DNA of 64,000 bases from assembly GCF_000750635.1 (NCBI RefSeq), contig NZ_CCDM010000003.1, forward strand, positions 335,121-399,120. The letters are read 5' to 3'. The stretch comes from Oceanobacillus jeddahensis. Lineage in GTDB: Bacteria > Bacillota > Bacilli > Bacillales > Amphibacillaceae. Below the pieces are notes generated by a model. It made no database searches and had not been told where the DNA came from. It was given only the letters and a program-made list of their open reading frames with translations. The translations under genes and the position numbers were made by a program. Each line of letters begins with the position of its first letter. The stretch's first letter is position 1. Shown here piece by piece: positions 1 through 9,376 of this stretch.

Positions 1-898
1 CTTCACCATGCAGGACAGTACCCATGGCTCCAATTTCTTTGGCGATCTGATATGCTTGTGCTTCAATTACTTCTTTCGTATGTTGATCTTCTTTCATTAA
101 TCTGGATCGGATAATAGTAGGGTCTTCCGTATGCAAGTATGCTTTTATTCCTCCATCCTGTTGAACATGATTCCAGAGAAAATCTTCTTCTGCAGAATAT
201 TGTTCCGTTAGATAGGATAAGAACCCCTTTAACGGGATACTGCCAGATCGATCAATCGTAAAAGGACCTTCTCCATCCACCCCATTGGTAACGTCAATAA
301 TTTTCCCTGTATGGTGAGAGGCAATGGTAATTCCCCGTGCAATATGAATCGAAATCAGTTTTAACGAATGATATGCTGATCCAATTTGTTTAGCAGCAAT
401 TCTACCAGCATGTCGATGATTAAGAGAGTGAAAAATGCTGGCTCTTTCTATTTCCGGAATACCTGTGTATTTTGCTATTTTTTGCATTTCATCTACCACT
501 GGCGGATCTACAATGTACGCAGTTATATTTAAATTATCAGCAATTTCATAAGCCAAAATGGCTCCCAAATTGGATACATGCTCCCCATAAGCATTTGTCT
601 TTAAATCATAGAGCATCGCATCATTCACTTTATAAGCTCCACCACTAATCGGTCGTAATAGCCCACCCCGGCCACACACACTTATAAAACGTGATGTATT
701 CATTCCATCTAAATCCAGCTGTTCAAATATAGCCTGCTTTCTGTACGGAACTTGATCGATTAGTTGGACAAATTGTTGTAACTCCTCTTCATCATGCTTA
801 ATTTTTTGCTGATATAAAAGGTGATTTCCTTCAAACACACCTATCGTAGTGATATACAAGTCGGGGTAGATAACTAAAATACGAGCCCTTTGATTCAC
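1..898 (-). CDS. buk: Butyrate kinase, 3' end beyond window
   Basis: Acetokinase-family enzyme that forms ATP from branched-chain or butyryl phosphate, in the cytoplasm. The open frame reads continuously from a GTG at 896-898 to the window edge, giving about 299 residues; the family is around 360, so the C-terminus is outside. Butyrate-kinase features can be read, including an N-terminal ILVIYPDLYITT strand, a GRGGLLRPISGG loop and a VDGEGPFTIDRSG segment. A GGAGG ribosome site (906-910) lies 7 bases before the GTG, which decides the start. It follows bcd after 95 bases and is probably in the same transcript. Its usual partner gene ptb is not next to it on the visible side. Confidence 0.9.
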   Translation of the reverse strand, partial: MNQRARILVIYPDLYITTIGVFEGNHLLYQQKIKHDEEELQQFVQLIDQVPYRKQAIFEQLDLDGMNTSRFISVCGRGGLLRPISGGAYKVNDAMLYDLKTNAYGEHVSNLGAILAYEIADNLNITAYIVDPPVVDEMQKIAKYTGIPEIERASIFHSLNHRHAGRIAAKQIGSAYHSLKLISIHIARGITIASHHTGKIIDVTNGVDGEGPFTIDRSGSIPLKGFLSYLTEQYSAEEDFLWNHVQQDGGIKAYLHTEDPTIIRSRLMKEDQHTKEVIEAQAYQIAKEIGAMGTVLHGE

Positions 899-993
899 AA
901 AACAACCTCCATTATTTACCTAAGCTCCTTAATACAAAACTTTTCCCATGAGCATTTTCGCTTTTATCATACGGATAATAAAGAAGTTAGATT

Positions 994-2091
994 CTATAAT
1001 CTACGATCCAAAATATTTCGTTCATTTGTAATAAATTGACTGCGTGAGTTTAGTTTTGCTTGAATTCTTTCTTCTGCAAGCCGGTCAGCTGCAATATTTG
1101 TCGGTACTTGATCGCGATTGGAGATAGCAAACACTTGCTCAAGATTTTTGTAAATGCGTTGTACATTATGTAATGCACGATCACGATTATAACCAATTAA
1201 TTCATCAGCAACATTGATTACCCCGCCTGCATTAATCACATAGTCAGGTGCATATAAAATACCTTTCTGATAGAGGATATCCCCATGCTCTTGACTCTGC
1301 AGTTGATTATTAGCAGACCCTGCGATTACTTTAGCTTTTAATCTGGAAATGGTATGATCATTAATTGTTGCTCCTAATGCACAGGGTGCATAAATATCAC
1401 ATTCCACATCATAAATATCATCCGGGTCTACAGCTTTTGCATTAAAATTATCTTGTGCACGCTTCACGACATCTTTATTAATATCTGTAACAATGAGCTG
1501 CACACCTTCTTCATGTAAAAATTCACATAAACTATACGCTACACTCCCAATCCCTTGGACAGCTACGACTTTTCCTTCTAACGATTCTGATCCAAACGCT
1601 TCCTTTGCAGTTGCCTTCATTCCTTGATAAATTCCCAGTGCAGTAACTGGCGATGGATTTCCTGCTGTTCCGCTGTAAGAGGATAACCCTGTTACATACT
1701 CGGTTTCAAGGGCGATTTGATCCATGTCTGATTCGTTAGTTCCTACATCTTCAGCAGTTATATACCTTCCATTTAAACTTTGGATATAACGACCAAATGC
1801 ACGGAACATTTCTGGATTTTTATCCTTTTTAGGATCACCAATAATAACTGTTTTACCACCACCGAGATCTAAGCCAGCAGCTGCATTTTTATATGTCATC
1901 CCACGTGCTAAACGCAGCGCATCCTCGATAGCTTCTGCTTCTGAATGGTATGTCCACATTCTCGTTCCACCTAGTGCTGGTCCTAATGTTGTATCATGGA
2001 TAGCGATAATTGCTTTTAGCCCTGATTGTTTATCCTGACAAAAAAGCACCTGCTCATAATCATATTTTTCTAAGTAACTAAAAATTTCCAT
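994..2091 (-). CDS. bcd: Leucine (branched-chain amino acid) dehydrogenase
   Basis: NAD-dependent oxidative deamination of leucine, valine and isoleucine to their 2-oxo acids, the first step toward branched-chain acyl-CoA and fatty acid precursors. The 365 residues match the usual family length. The N-terminal catalytic domain has the [10 protein letters not shown] glycine-rich segment and the DLGGGKTVI lysine motif; the second half holds the dinucleotide fold with VQGIGSVAY. It lies downstream of bkdR (152-base gap) and upstream of buk, as in the Bacillus bkd cluster except that ptb is missing. No -24/-12 (sigma-54) promoter sequence is visible in the gap ahead of it. Confidence 0.93.
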   Translation of the reverse strand: MEIFSYLEKYDYEQVLFCQDKQSGLKAIIAIHDTTLGPALGGTRMWTYHSEAEAIEDALRLARGMTYKNAAAGLDLGGGKTVIIGDPKKDKNPEMFRAFGRYIQSLNGRYITAEDVGTNESDMDQIALETEYVTGLSSYSGTAGNPSPVTALGIYQGMKATAKEAFGSESLEGKVVAVQGIGSVAYSLCEFLHEEGVQLIVTDINKDVVKRAQDNFNAKAVDPDDIYDVECDIYAPCALGATINDHTISRLKAKVIAGSANNQLQSQEHGDILYQKGILYAPDYVINAGGVINVADELIGYNRDRALHNVQRIYKNLEQVFAISNRDQVPTNIAADRLAEERIQAKLNSRSQFITNERNILDRRL

Positions 2092-2243
2092 CTTAACCCC
2101 TCCTAATAAATCATGATTACCTATTTTCTAACCTTATATTTATCTATAAATGATGAACGCATGAAAAAATGAGAAATCTTATCCACGATACGTTCGACAT
2201 TATAAAATAGCTTCATTTATCTTACAGCGAAAAATGGTGACGT

Positions 2244-4286
2244 TTATTCAATCTGATATTTTTCAAGCTTATAATACAGATTGCGAACAGATATTTGAAG
2301 CGCTTTGGCTGTTTTCGTCTTATTTTTATTACATTGCTGATAAACTTCTTGCAAATATCTTTTTTCATAACGATCTAATGCTTCTTGTAATTTTAGCGGT
2401 TCTTCCGTCAGCATGATATCCTGTTTTTCTATTTTTTCATTTATTTGCAATTTGGGTAAATGAGATACCTCAATTTGTTCTTCCATATTGCCAATAAATA
2501 TCATGGAGTGGCTGATAACATTAGCCATTTCTCTAACATTTCCAGGCCAATGATATTCCATCAGTTTTTTTAAAGCTTCATCAGATATTCTTTGAACATT
2601 CTTCCCATACTCTTCGTTCAATTGGTAGATAATATGTTCAATTAACATCGAAATATCCTCTCCCCGTTCCTTTAATGAGGGAATAGATATTGGAAGTTTA
2701 TTAATTAAATAATACAGATCTTCACGAAACTGTTTATTCATCACGGCTTTCTCTAAATTAATATTCGTGCCAGCAATCACACGCACATCAACAGGAACAG
2801 AATTGGATGCTCCAATAGGAGTGACTTTATTCTCTTTTAGTACATAAAGTAATTTTTCTTGAATAGTTAAAGATAATTCACCAATTTCATCAAGAAAGAT
2901 ACTTCCATTGTTTGCCTGCTCAAATAATCCTTCTTTTTTTGTGATTTGACCTACATCCTCTTCTATCGTACCGAATAGCTCTTTTTCTAACATTGCTTCA
3001 GACAATGCAGCACAGTTTACACGAATAAATTTATTAAATTTCCGGTCACTTTCATGATGGATAGCATGAGCAAATAGCTCTTTGCCAGTACCTGTTTCCC
3101 CTCTTAACAGAACAACTGCAGGAGTTTTTGCACCTACTTTTGCTTGTTCTAAAGCAAGTTTCATTTCTGGGGAGTTGCCAATAATATCGTCAAATGTATA
3201 TCGTGCTTCCAAATTACGGATAATCTGTCTGGCACGTTTTAACTCTTTTGTCACAGATTGTAATTCACTCACGTCATGAAGCACACCGACACTGCCTTTT
3301 ATCTTCCCCTGAACAATGACCGGCGCACCATTCACAATCACATCTTTTCTTGCTGGTCCGACCTTCATATGTACTCCACGGATAGCACGGCGGTTTTGTA
3401 AAACCTTCAAATGTACACTGTCCCCTTCAGATATATCTACTGTTGCCGGTTTGCCAATCACTTCCTCTTCGGTTAAACCGGTAATCCTCGTATAAGCGGG
3501 ATTAATAATTAAGCCATTCCCGTGTTCATCCACCACACTAATAGCCTCGTCAGAAGATTTAATAATCGCTTCCAGCATGGTTTTAATTTCATTTAAATCG
3601 GTATTCTCTTCAGCTAATTGCACGACTTCCGTAATATCCTTGAATACGGCAAAAGCTCCAACTAAATCACCTGTTTTATTAATAATGGGTATTCGTGATG
3701 CGATCACCTTTTTACCATTATCTAAAATTGTTTTCTGATTAAGCTCTTTTCTCTGGCTTCTTAAAACATGTGATAAGCGGCTTGTTTTAAGCAATTCTTT
3801 TATATGCTTCCCTTTGTACTCTCTTTCTTTTTTACCAAGGATTTGTTCTGCACGCCGATTTAACAGCTGAACTTGTTCATTTTTGTTAACAACAATCATA
3901 CCGTCATTCATATGATTTAAAATTAGTTCAAGACGACTTGCCTGCACCTTTACTTCATCCGTTAAAACGGTCTTCTCATGAATTAATTCATAAATAATAT
4001 TTGCTACAGATCCAGGAATAATGATTGTTTTTCTTGGAAATAATTCAATCATGTTTTCGAATAAATCTTCCTCGCCTGTTACATTTACGACAATATCAAT
4101 ATCATGGTGAATCCAATCTTTCCAATCTGTACTGGTATGAACGTTCACTTCTTCCGCCAGCTTCATAGCAGGAGCATTTTCATCTTTGTCAACAATTGCA
4201 CAAATCTGCATACGTTTTGTTTCTTTAAATAGGTGGAATAATGCCGTACCACCTTTACCAGCGCCAACTATCAGAATTTGCTTCAT
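2244..4286 (-). CDS. bkdR: BkdR-type AAA+ transcriptional regulator with degenerate GAFTGA loop
   Basis: Regulator of branched-chain amino acid catabolism. Domain order: an N-terminal dinucleotide-binding-like fold (ILIVGAGKGGTALF), two PAS domains, an AAA+ ATPase and a C-terminal Fis-type helix-turn-helix (KTKTAKALQISVRNLYYKL). Walker A (GETGTGKE) and Walker B (IFLDEIGEL) are intact. The GAFTGA loop that contacts sigma-54 is replaced by TIEEDVGQI, and the second arginine of the usual EDLYYRLN segment is leucine (EDLYYLINK). I place the start at 4286 because AAGGTGG sits 9 bases upstream; a longer frame opens at 4337. The resulting 680 residues compare with about 690 in B. subtilis. Orthology is secure, but sigma-54 dependence is doubtful. 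Confidence 0.88.
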   Translation of the reverse strand: MKQILIVGAGKGGTALFHLFKETKRMQICAIVDKDENAPAMKLAEEVNVHTSTDWKDWIHHDIDIVVNVTGEEDLFENMIELFPRKTIIIPGSVANIIYELIHEKTVLTDEVKVQASRLELILNHMNDGMIVVNKNEQVQLLNRRAEQILGKKEREYKGKHIKELLKTSRLSHVLRSQRKELNQKTILDNGKKVIASRIPIINKTGDLVGAFAVFKDITEVVQLAEENTDLNEIKTMLEAIIKSSDEAISVVDEHGNGLIINPAYTRITGLTEEEVIGKPATVDISEGDSVHLKVLQNRRAIRGVHMKVGPARKDVIVNGAPVIVQGKIKGSVGVLHDVSELQSVTKELKRARQIIRNLEARYTFDDIIGNSPEMKLALEQAKVGAKTPAVVLLRGETGTGKELFAHAIHHESDRKFNKFIRVNCAALSEAMLEKELFGTIEEDVGQITKKEGLFEQANNGSIFLDEIGELSLTIQEKLLYVLKENKVTPIGASNSVPVDVRVIAGTNINLEKAVMNKQFREDLYYLINKLPISIPSLKERGEDISMLIEHIIYQLNEEYGKNVQRISDEALKKLMEYHWPGNVREMANVISHSMIFIGNMEEQIEVSHLPKLQINEKIEKQDIMLTEEPLKLQEALDRYEKRYLQEVYQQCNKNKTKTAKALQISVRNLYYKLEKYQIE

Positions 4287-4382
4287 ACTTTTCATCCACC
4301 TTGAATTTATTTGCACAGTTTTATCATACGATACCATGCATAATTTAGCAAATAAATTCTGTTTCTATTTTTCGACGTATTT

Positions 4383-4391
4383 TGCTATAAT
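4383..4391 (+). promoter_or_regulatory. Candidate extended -10 promoter for the DUF2627 gene
   Basis: TGC-TATAAT (TATAAT at 4386-4391) forms an extended -10 element about 108 bases before the yqzF start. No good -35 hexamer is seen at 17 bases, so this is an inference from one element only. Confidence 0.4.
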
Positions 4392-4498
4392 CAATAGTAA
4401 GTTTGAATGAAGTCAGTTGATTAAAAATGCAGCATCAAGCGAATCAGAAAAAACATGTTGAAATAACGGAAGTATGTTTATAAAGGAGCAGAAATTTT

Positions 4499-4735
4499 AT
4501 GCAAAGAAACCTCGCTTTGATCATTCTATTTATTCCGGGAGTGATTGCAGCTTTTGGTATTAAATTAATGCGTGATACACTTTTTGATACGTTTTATCCG
4601 ATTTTTATTTACGGAAGTATTCAATTTATTGTTGGGTTAATTCTATTTCTCGGCGGTTTAATATTTCTCGGCGGCTTTATCGTCTATAGAGATAGAAAAA
4701 AACGTAATCAAGAAAAGCAATCCGTAAGCTCTTAA
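4499..4735 (+). CDS. yqzF: DUF2627 family small membrane protein
   Basis: A 78-residue protein with two predicted membrane helices (about residues 5-23 and 38-63) and a basic, polar C-terminal tail. It resembles the DUF2627 family (B. subtilis YqzF), which is also found beside the bkd cluster; its function is unknown. An AAAGGAG ribosome site lies about 10 bases before the ATG. The gene is divergent from bkdR and is closed by a strong terminator immediately after its stop codon. Confidence 0.8.
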   Translation: MQRNLALIILFIPGVIAAFGIKLMRDTLFDTFYPIFIYGSIQFIVGLILFLGGLIFLGGFIVYRDRKKRNQEKQSVSS

Positions 4736-4764
4736 ATCCCGTTTATTGAAACGGGATTTTTATT
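4734..4764 (+). terminator. Rho-independent terminator of yqzF
   Basis: Perfect 11-bp stem (AAATCCCGTTT / AAACGGGATTT) with an ATTG loop, followed by a T-rich run. The stem begins inside the yqzF stop codon. Confidence 0.92.
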
Positions 4765-5074
4765 ATGGATTTTTTTCTAAATTTAAACGAACTCTTATGC
4801 GTTGCTATCTATCTTTCAAACAGCGTGTAATTAAAATCTGAATAAGATTCTTAAAATCCTGATTTTCATTTCAAATTAACTGAATTTATAAACTTATATG
4901 TAACCGAAGAAAATGAAAGCGTTATTTTAACTGATTTTCTTTCTTTTTTTCGTTTTTCTCTTTAATTTAACAGAAAATATGTTATATTAGTAAAAATAAA
5001 ATACCACGCACTAAAAGTCTTCGTAATTAAACAGCTTACTTATTGTGGGAATTTTGAAATGGGGTATCATGTAA
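4765..5074 (+). other. Leader region of the aspartate kinase gene
   Basis: 310 bases without a gene. A TATATT at about 4983-4988 could be a -10 element, with a weak TTTAAT upstream. I looked for a lysine riboswitch or T-box ahead of this aspartokinase and saw none of their conserved cores. A 5-bp ATACC/GGTAT pairing just before the start codon is too short to interpret. Confidence 0.4.
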
Positions 5075-6472
5075 ATGAAAGTAGCAAAATTTGGAGGAAG
5101 TTCTGTAGCAAACGCAACTCAAATTAAAAAGGTAGCGAATATCATTAAGTCTGATTCCTCCCGGAAAGTTGTGGTCGTATCTGCACCAGGAAAACGTTTC
5201 TCAGATGATGTAAAAATGACTGATTTATTAATCGAGCTTTGTTATGCCAGACAGCAAAATCAAGATTACGATTTGCATTTAGAAAATATCATGGGCAGAT
5301 TTCAAGAAATAATTGATGATTTAGACCTTGACCATGCTATTTTAGAAGATATTCAGCAAACGATTGAAAAATATCTTCAGTTTGATATATCACCGATGGC
5401 GCAGCTTGATGCTTTAAAATCGATTGGTGAAGACAGTTCTGCGAAAATCGTTAGTGCTTATTTAAAGCGTTTAGGTTTGAATGCAAGCTATGTTAATCCA
5501 AAAGAAGCAGGTATTTTTGTCAGCAATGAGCCCGGAAATGCTCAATTACTACCTGAAAGCTTTCCTATGATTTATAAACTCAGAGATCGTAATGACGTTT
5601 CTGTCGTTCCCGGTTTCTTTGGTTATTCCGCTGATGATGATTTAGTAACATTTTCACGGGGCGGATCGGATATTACTGGAGCTATTCTGGCTGCCGGTAC
5701 CAAAGCAAGCCTGTATGAAAATTTCACAGATGTTGATTCTGTTTTTGCTGTAAATCCAAATTTCGTAAAAAACCCAAAAGATATTAATGTATTAACTTAT
5801 AAGGAAATGCGGGAGCTTTCTTATGCCGGTTTTTCGGTTTTTCATGATGAAGCACTGATTCCTGCATTTAAAGAACAAATTCCTGTTTGCATCAAAAATA
5901 CGAATAACCCGGATGCTTCTGGAACCATGGTCGTTTCAGAAAGAGATGCAACAGAGCAATGCGTTGTCGGTATTGCCAGTGATGACGGATTCTGCAGTTT
6001 ATATGTAAGTAAATTCTTAATGAACCGGGAAGTTGGTTTTGGACGAAAGCTTTTAAATATATTCGAGGATGAAGGTATCTCCTTTGAGCATACACCTTCT
6101 GGAATCGATGATATGTCTGTTATTTTTAGAGATCATCAATTCACTCCGGAAAAAGAAAAAATAGTTATTGATCGGATTCGCAATGAACTAAATGTGGACA
6201 CGGTAAGTGTTCATCGCGATTTGGCTGTCGTTATGGTTGTCGGTGAAGGTTTAGAGAATACGATCGGAGTTGCCGCTAAAGCTACCGCATCTTTTGCTAA
6301 AGCTGGTGTTAATATTGATATGATTAACCAGGGCTCTTCTGAAGTATCTATGATGTTCGGTATTCACGCGGTTGACCTGGAAAAAGCTATTCAATCTTTA
6401 TACAAAGAATTTTTTACAGAAGATGAATCTAACTTAAAATTCCCTTGTGTATCAGCAAGAGGGCATCAATAA
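5075..6472 (+). CDS. thrD: Aspartate kinase (YclM/ThrD type)
   Basis: Phosphorylates L-aspartate, the entry step to lysine, threonine, methionine and diaminopimelate. It is a 465-residue monofunctional enzyme. The kinase domain begins MKVAKFGGSSVA and carries the FSRGGSDITGA substrate loop; tandem ACT domains follow from about residue 310 (EVGFGRKLLNIFEDEGISFE, then AGVNIDMINQGSSEVSMMFG). Length and the PGKRFSDDVKMTDLL segment fit the YclM/aspartokinase III-like class rather than the dual-start LysC or the shorter DapG. It stands alone between two terminators. The choice among Bacillus isozymes is inferred from family resemblance. Confidence 0.88.
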   Translation: MKVAKFGGSSVANATQIKKVANIIKSDSSRKVVVVSAPGKRFSDDVKMTDLLIELCYARQQNQDYDLHLENIMGRFQEIIDDLDLDHAILEDIQQTIEKYLQFDISPMAQLDALKSIGEDSSAKIVSAYLKRLGLNASYVNPKEAGIFVSNEPGNAQLLPESFPMIYKLRDRNDVSVVPGFFGYSADDDLVTFSRGGSDITGAILAAGTKASLYENFTDVDSVFAVNPNFVKNPKDINVLTYKEMRELSYAGFSVFHDEALIPAFKEQIPVCIKNTNNPDASGTMVVSERDATEQCVVGIASDDGFCSLYVSKFLMNREVGFGRKLLNIFEDEGISFEHTPSGIDDMSVIFRDHQFTPEKEKIVIDRIRNELNVDTVSVHRDLAVVMVVGEGLENTIGVAAKATASFAKAGVNIDMINQGSSEVSMMFGIHAVDLEKAIQSLYKEFFTEDESNLKFPCVSARGHQ

Positions 6473-6477
6473 GTAAT

Positions 6478-6528
6478 AAGCATCGAATGCAGGTGGATTA
6501 CCTGTTTCTATTCGATGCTTTTTCTTTT
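6478..6528 (+). terminator. Terminator of the aspartate kinase gene
   Basis: 11-bp stem (AAGCATCGAAT, 6478-6488, with its complement 6510-6520) enclosing a smaller CAGGT/ACCTG hairpin, followed by TTTCTTTT. Confidence 0.9.
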
Positions 6529-6540
6529 GATCTGTTTTCG

Positions 6541-6570
6541 CCAGGACGAGTAAGTGCGGTCCTAGCCCTA
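6541..6570 (+). repeat. Solo copy of the GGGAC-hairpin repeat module
   Basis: AGGAC-GAGTAAGTGCG-GTCCT (6543-6563) matches the GGGAC-GAGTAATCGCA-GTCCC module of the large intergenic repeats near 27.4, 29.2 and 42 kb. Both arms have changed together so that pairing is kept. Confidence 0.55.
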
Positions 6571-6740
6571 TAAGTAGAAGGCTTCATTAAAGCACCTTAA
6601 AACAATTTTTCTAATTCTCCTTTCATACCGTAAGATAATATAATCACGACCTCTCCTACAGAAACAACTTTCACTTTATGAAACTAATACCGATTTGAAA
6701 CGTATAATAGCTATCCATCAGCAGAAAGGTTGTTATATAT

Positions 6741-7259
6741 ATGAAGAATGCAAAAAAAGTCACCACTTTGCTTGCAATATCTTGCATACTTTTTATCATT
6801 GTTGGTCCGATGGCTATATGGGTTGTTCATCAAAAGGCAGCTTTTCCTGGAGAATTAGCAAAAAGTGAAATTGAAGCAAATGAAACCTTTTCACCGACAC
6901 ACCATCGTAGTAAAACAGCTGAAATTTGGGCTTATCCTGCTACTACAAATGTAAGTGATGTACGCTGTATTACAGCAAATGAAGGCGAGGAAATTCCTTT
7001 AAATCCCAAAAATACAGAAACAACTATCTTAGATGCAGAAATGACGCATCTCTTTACCAATGACAGAGAGGAAACTGCTATATTTGATCGTGTACAATGT
7101 CAAGGCGGTGGTTTAGAAACTATTTATATGACCTCTCATTTTTCTGATCATACAAAAAACCGATTCATTATTATCATTTCAATTGCCACACCTATTCTGG
7201 CCGGAATCGGATTCATTCTATATCGCAGGAATAAGCGTAAACCCGTTAAGAAATATTAA
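6741..7259 (+). CDS. Hypothetical two-helix membrane protein
   Basis: 172 residues, family not recognised. One membrane helix at about residues 8-31 and another at about 141-162 flank a ~110-residue polar central part, which should lie outside the cell if the helices are antiparallel. The tail RRNKRKPVKKY is strongly basic and fits the positive-inside rule. Two cysteines (in VRCI and VQCQGG) in the outer part could form a disulfide. AAAGGTTG precedes the start. The gene stands alone, between the aspartokinase terminator and a long inverted repeat. No function is proposed. Confidence 0.7.
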   Translation: MKNAKKVTTLLAISCILFIIVGPMAIWVVHQKAAFPGELAKSEIEANETFSPTHHRSKTAEIWAYPATTNVSDVRCITANEGEEIPLNPKNTETTILDAEMTHLFTNDREETAIFDRVQCQGGGLETIYMTSHFSDHTKNRFIIIISIATPILAGIGFILYRRNKRKPVKKY

Positions 7260-7285
7260 TTAAAAACTTCTCCCTTATTACGCAA

Positions 7286-7330
7286 ATAAGCTACTGTGTA
7301 AGTATTTATCCTACTTACACAGTAGCTTAT
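7286..7330. terminator. 19-bp perfect inverted repeat between convergent genes
   Basis: ATAAGCTACTGTGTAAGTA (7286-7304) is repeated perfectly inverted at 7312-7330 with a 7-base loop. It lies between the 172-residue gene (+) and glnA (-). A clear T-tract is lacking on both strands, so it is either a weak bidirectional terminator or another structured element. Confidence 0.6.
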
Positions 7331-7365
7331 AAGATCAGGTATTTAATTGACGGGTATTTTTCATA

Positions 7366-7418
7366 ACACACAATCTTTATTCACTGTGAAGAGAAACTTC
7401 CGGAAGCGGAAGTTTTCG
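7366..7418 (+). repeat. Degenerate fragment of the intergenic repeat left end
   Basis: Contains GAAACTTC, GGAAG and TTTTCGACGCA in the order seen at the left end of the larger repeats at 27.3, 29.1 and 41.8 kb. The downstream part is not recognisable. Confidence 0.45.
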
Positions 7419-7509
7419 ACGCATATGGATGTACTAGTGCTAATGTCTAAGACAACGCCTTTGTAACCTTCAGTCAGTTGCGATAAATTTAAAACCTAAC
7501 CCACATCGC

Positions 7510-8847
7510 TTAATAGTTCGTTAGATATTGCTCGCGCTCCCATGGATGCACAGTTGTGCGGAACATATCCCACTCGATTTCCTTAGCTTCAATAAAATGC
7601 TCAAATAAATGCTCTCCTAACGATTCTACGAGCACTTCATCCTGTTCCAGGTAGTCCATCGCTTCTTTAAGAGTAGATGGGAGATCTTTAACCCCGTTTT
7701 CTTCACGCTCTTTTTTGTTCATTACATAAATATTGCGGTCCACAGACTCCGGAACAGCTAATTCTCTTTTAATTCCATCTAAACCGGAAGCTAATAGTAC
7801 AGATAATGCCATGTATGGATTAGCTGCCGGATCTACACTGCGGACTTCGACACGTGTGCTTAATCCGCGGGAGCTCGGAATACGTACAAGCGGACTCCGG
7901 TTTGATGCTGACCATGCTACGTAGCTAGGAGCTTCGTAACCGGGCACCAAACGTTTATAAGAGTTGACTGTAGGGTTTGTTATTGCAGTAAAGTTGACTG
8001 CATGATCCACAATACCTGCGATAAACTGATAGGCTGCTTGACTTAATTCCAGCTCGCCTTTCGTGTCATAGAATCTATTTTCTTTTCCAGAGAAAAGTGA
8101 CATGTTAACATGCATCCCGGAGCCGTTTACTCCGAATAAAGGTTTCGGCATAAATGTAGCATGCAGGTTATGCTTTCTGGCAATTGTTTTTACAACTAAT
8201 TTAAATGTTTGAATATCATCTGCATGCTTTAATGCATCTGAATATTTAAAATCAATTTCATGCTGTCCAGGTGCAACCTCATGGTGGGAAGCCTCAATTT
8301 CAAAACCCATCTCTTCAAGCTCTAAAACAATATCGCGCCGGCAATTTTCCCCTAAATCTGTAGGAGCTAAATCAAAGTAACCGCCATGGTCATTCAATTC
8401 CAGTGTAGGCTCTCTGTTTTCATCAAGTTTAAATAAGAAGAACTCCGGCTCTGCACCAATATTAAATGCATCAAACCCAAACTTCTCCATTTTTTCCAGG
8501 TTGCGTTTTAAATTATAACGCGGGCAGCCTGCGAAAGGAGTGCCGTCCGGATTATAAATATCACAGATAAAACGGGCTACTTTTCCTTTTTCAGAGGTCC
8601 AAGGAAAAACAATAAATGTATCCAAATCCGGGTATAAGAACATATCTGATTCTTCGATACGTACAAACCCTTCGATACTGGATCCATCAAAAGCCATTTT
8701 ATTATCTAACGCTTTATCTAATTGACTTAAAGGAATTTCAACGTTTTTAATGGTTCCGAGCATATCGGTAAATTGCAGACGAATAAAACGTACATTTTCC
8801 TCCTCAATCTGTTTTATGATTTTTTCTCTGGTTAACTTTTTAGCCAT
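7510..8847 (-). CDS. glnA: Glutamine synthetase, type I
   Basis: ATP-dependent ligation of ammonium to glutamate, forming a cytoplasmic dodecamer. The 445 residues fit the Gram-positive GSI-alpha class, which lacks the adenylylation region. Signature segments visible: FDGSSIEGF, the [11 protein letters not shown] metal-binding strand, [29 protein letters not shown] and the [11 protein letters not shown] site. It follows glnR by 87 bases in the conserved glnRA operon. In B. subtilis the feedback-inhibited enzyme also signals nitrogen status to GlnR and TnrA; the same is expected here given the operators upstream of glnR. Confidence 0.97.
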   Translation of the reverse strand: MAKKLTREKIIKQIEEENVRFIRLQFTDMLGTIKNVEIPLSQLDKALDNKMAFDGSSIEGFVRIEESDMFLYPDLDTFIVFPWTSEKGKVARFICDIYNPDGTPFAGCPRYNLKRNLEKMEKFGFDAFNIGAEPEFFLFKLDENREPTLELNDHGGYFDLAPTDLGENCRRDIVLELEEMGFEIEASHHEVAPGQHEIDFKYSDALKHADDIQTFKLVVKTIARKHNLHATFMPKPLFGVNGSGMHVNMSLFSGKENRFYDTKGELELSQAAYQFIAGIVDHAVNFTAITNPTVNSYKRLVPGYEAPSYVAWSASNRSPLVRIPSSRGLSTRVEVRSVDPAANPYMALSVLLASGLDGIKRELAVPESVDRNIYVMNKKEREENGVKDLPSTLKEAMDYLEQDEVLVESLGEHLFEHFIEAKEIEWDMFRTTVHPWEREQYLTNY

Positions 8848-8934
8848 GTGTTCTCCTCCTAGAAATCTTTAATCGCATCAAAAGAAAGTCTGCACTACAT
8901 GAATAGCCCAGCGGCAATTCATTTTGATACGGTG

Positions 8935-9345
8935 TTAACGTTTTGCAAAGAAACGTGCCAGTTCCCCTTGTCTCATGCTTGCTTTACCGTATCTGCCTGC
9001 TTCATTTAATTCGCTTTTTAGAATGTCTCTCAGTTCCTTGTCAGACAAATTAGCTGGAGTTTTTTTCGCTTTTTTCGATACTTCTTCTGTTTCCATTTCT
9101 TTTTCTTCTTCATCCAGCAGAATTTTAATCCCTGCCATATTCAAGCCTTTGTCTAAAAGATCTTTAATTTGAAGCAGCCTGTCCACATCATTAAATGAAA
9201 AAAGACGCTGATTTCCTTTTGTCCGCTCTGGAGCAATTAAATCGTTCGCTTCATAATAACGAATTTGCCTCGCGGTCAGTTCAGTTAATTTCATTACTAT
9301 ACCTATTGAGAATAAGGGCATTGAACGACGGTCTTTATCATTCAA
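8935..9345 (-). CDS. glnR: MerR-family nitrogen repressor GlnR
   Basis: Represses glnRA when nitrogen is plentiful. 136 residues: an N-terminal MerR winged helix (SIGIVMKLTELTARQIRYYEA), a short linker, and a C-terminal tail ending ELARFFAKR that corresponds to the glutamine synthetase-responsive tail of B. subtilis GlnR. The start is TTG at 9343-9345 with an AAGGGGG site about 8 bases upstream; RRSMPLF follows as in B. subtilis GlnR. Two GlnR operators and a strong promoter lie just upstream. Confidence 0.95.
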   Translation of the reverse strand: MNDKDRRSMPLFSIGIVMKLTELTARQIRYYEANDLIAPERTKGNQRLFSFNDVDRLLQIKDLLDKGLNMAGIKILLDEEEKEMETEEVSKKAKKTPANLSDKELRDILKSELNEAGRYGKASMRQGELARFFAKR

Positions 9346-9376
9346 AAGATGACCCCCTTCTTATTATGATACATTC

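Noticed and set aside
2092..2243. Sigma-54 (-24/-12) promoter before bcd
   Set aside because: No TGGCAC-N5-TTGCA-like sequence on the minus strand; only an ATTATA that could be part of a vegetative promoter.
4765..5074. Lysine riboswitch or T-box ahead of the aspartate kinase
   Set aside because: No T-box sequence, no terminator/antiterminator pair and no recognisable L-box core in the leader.
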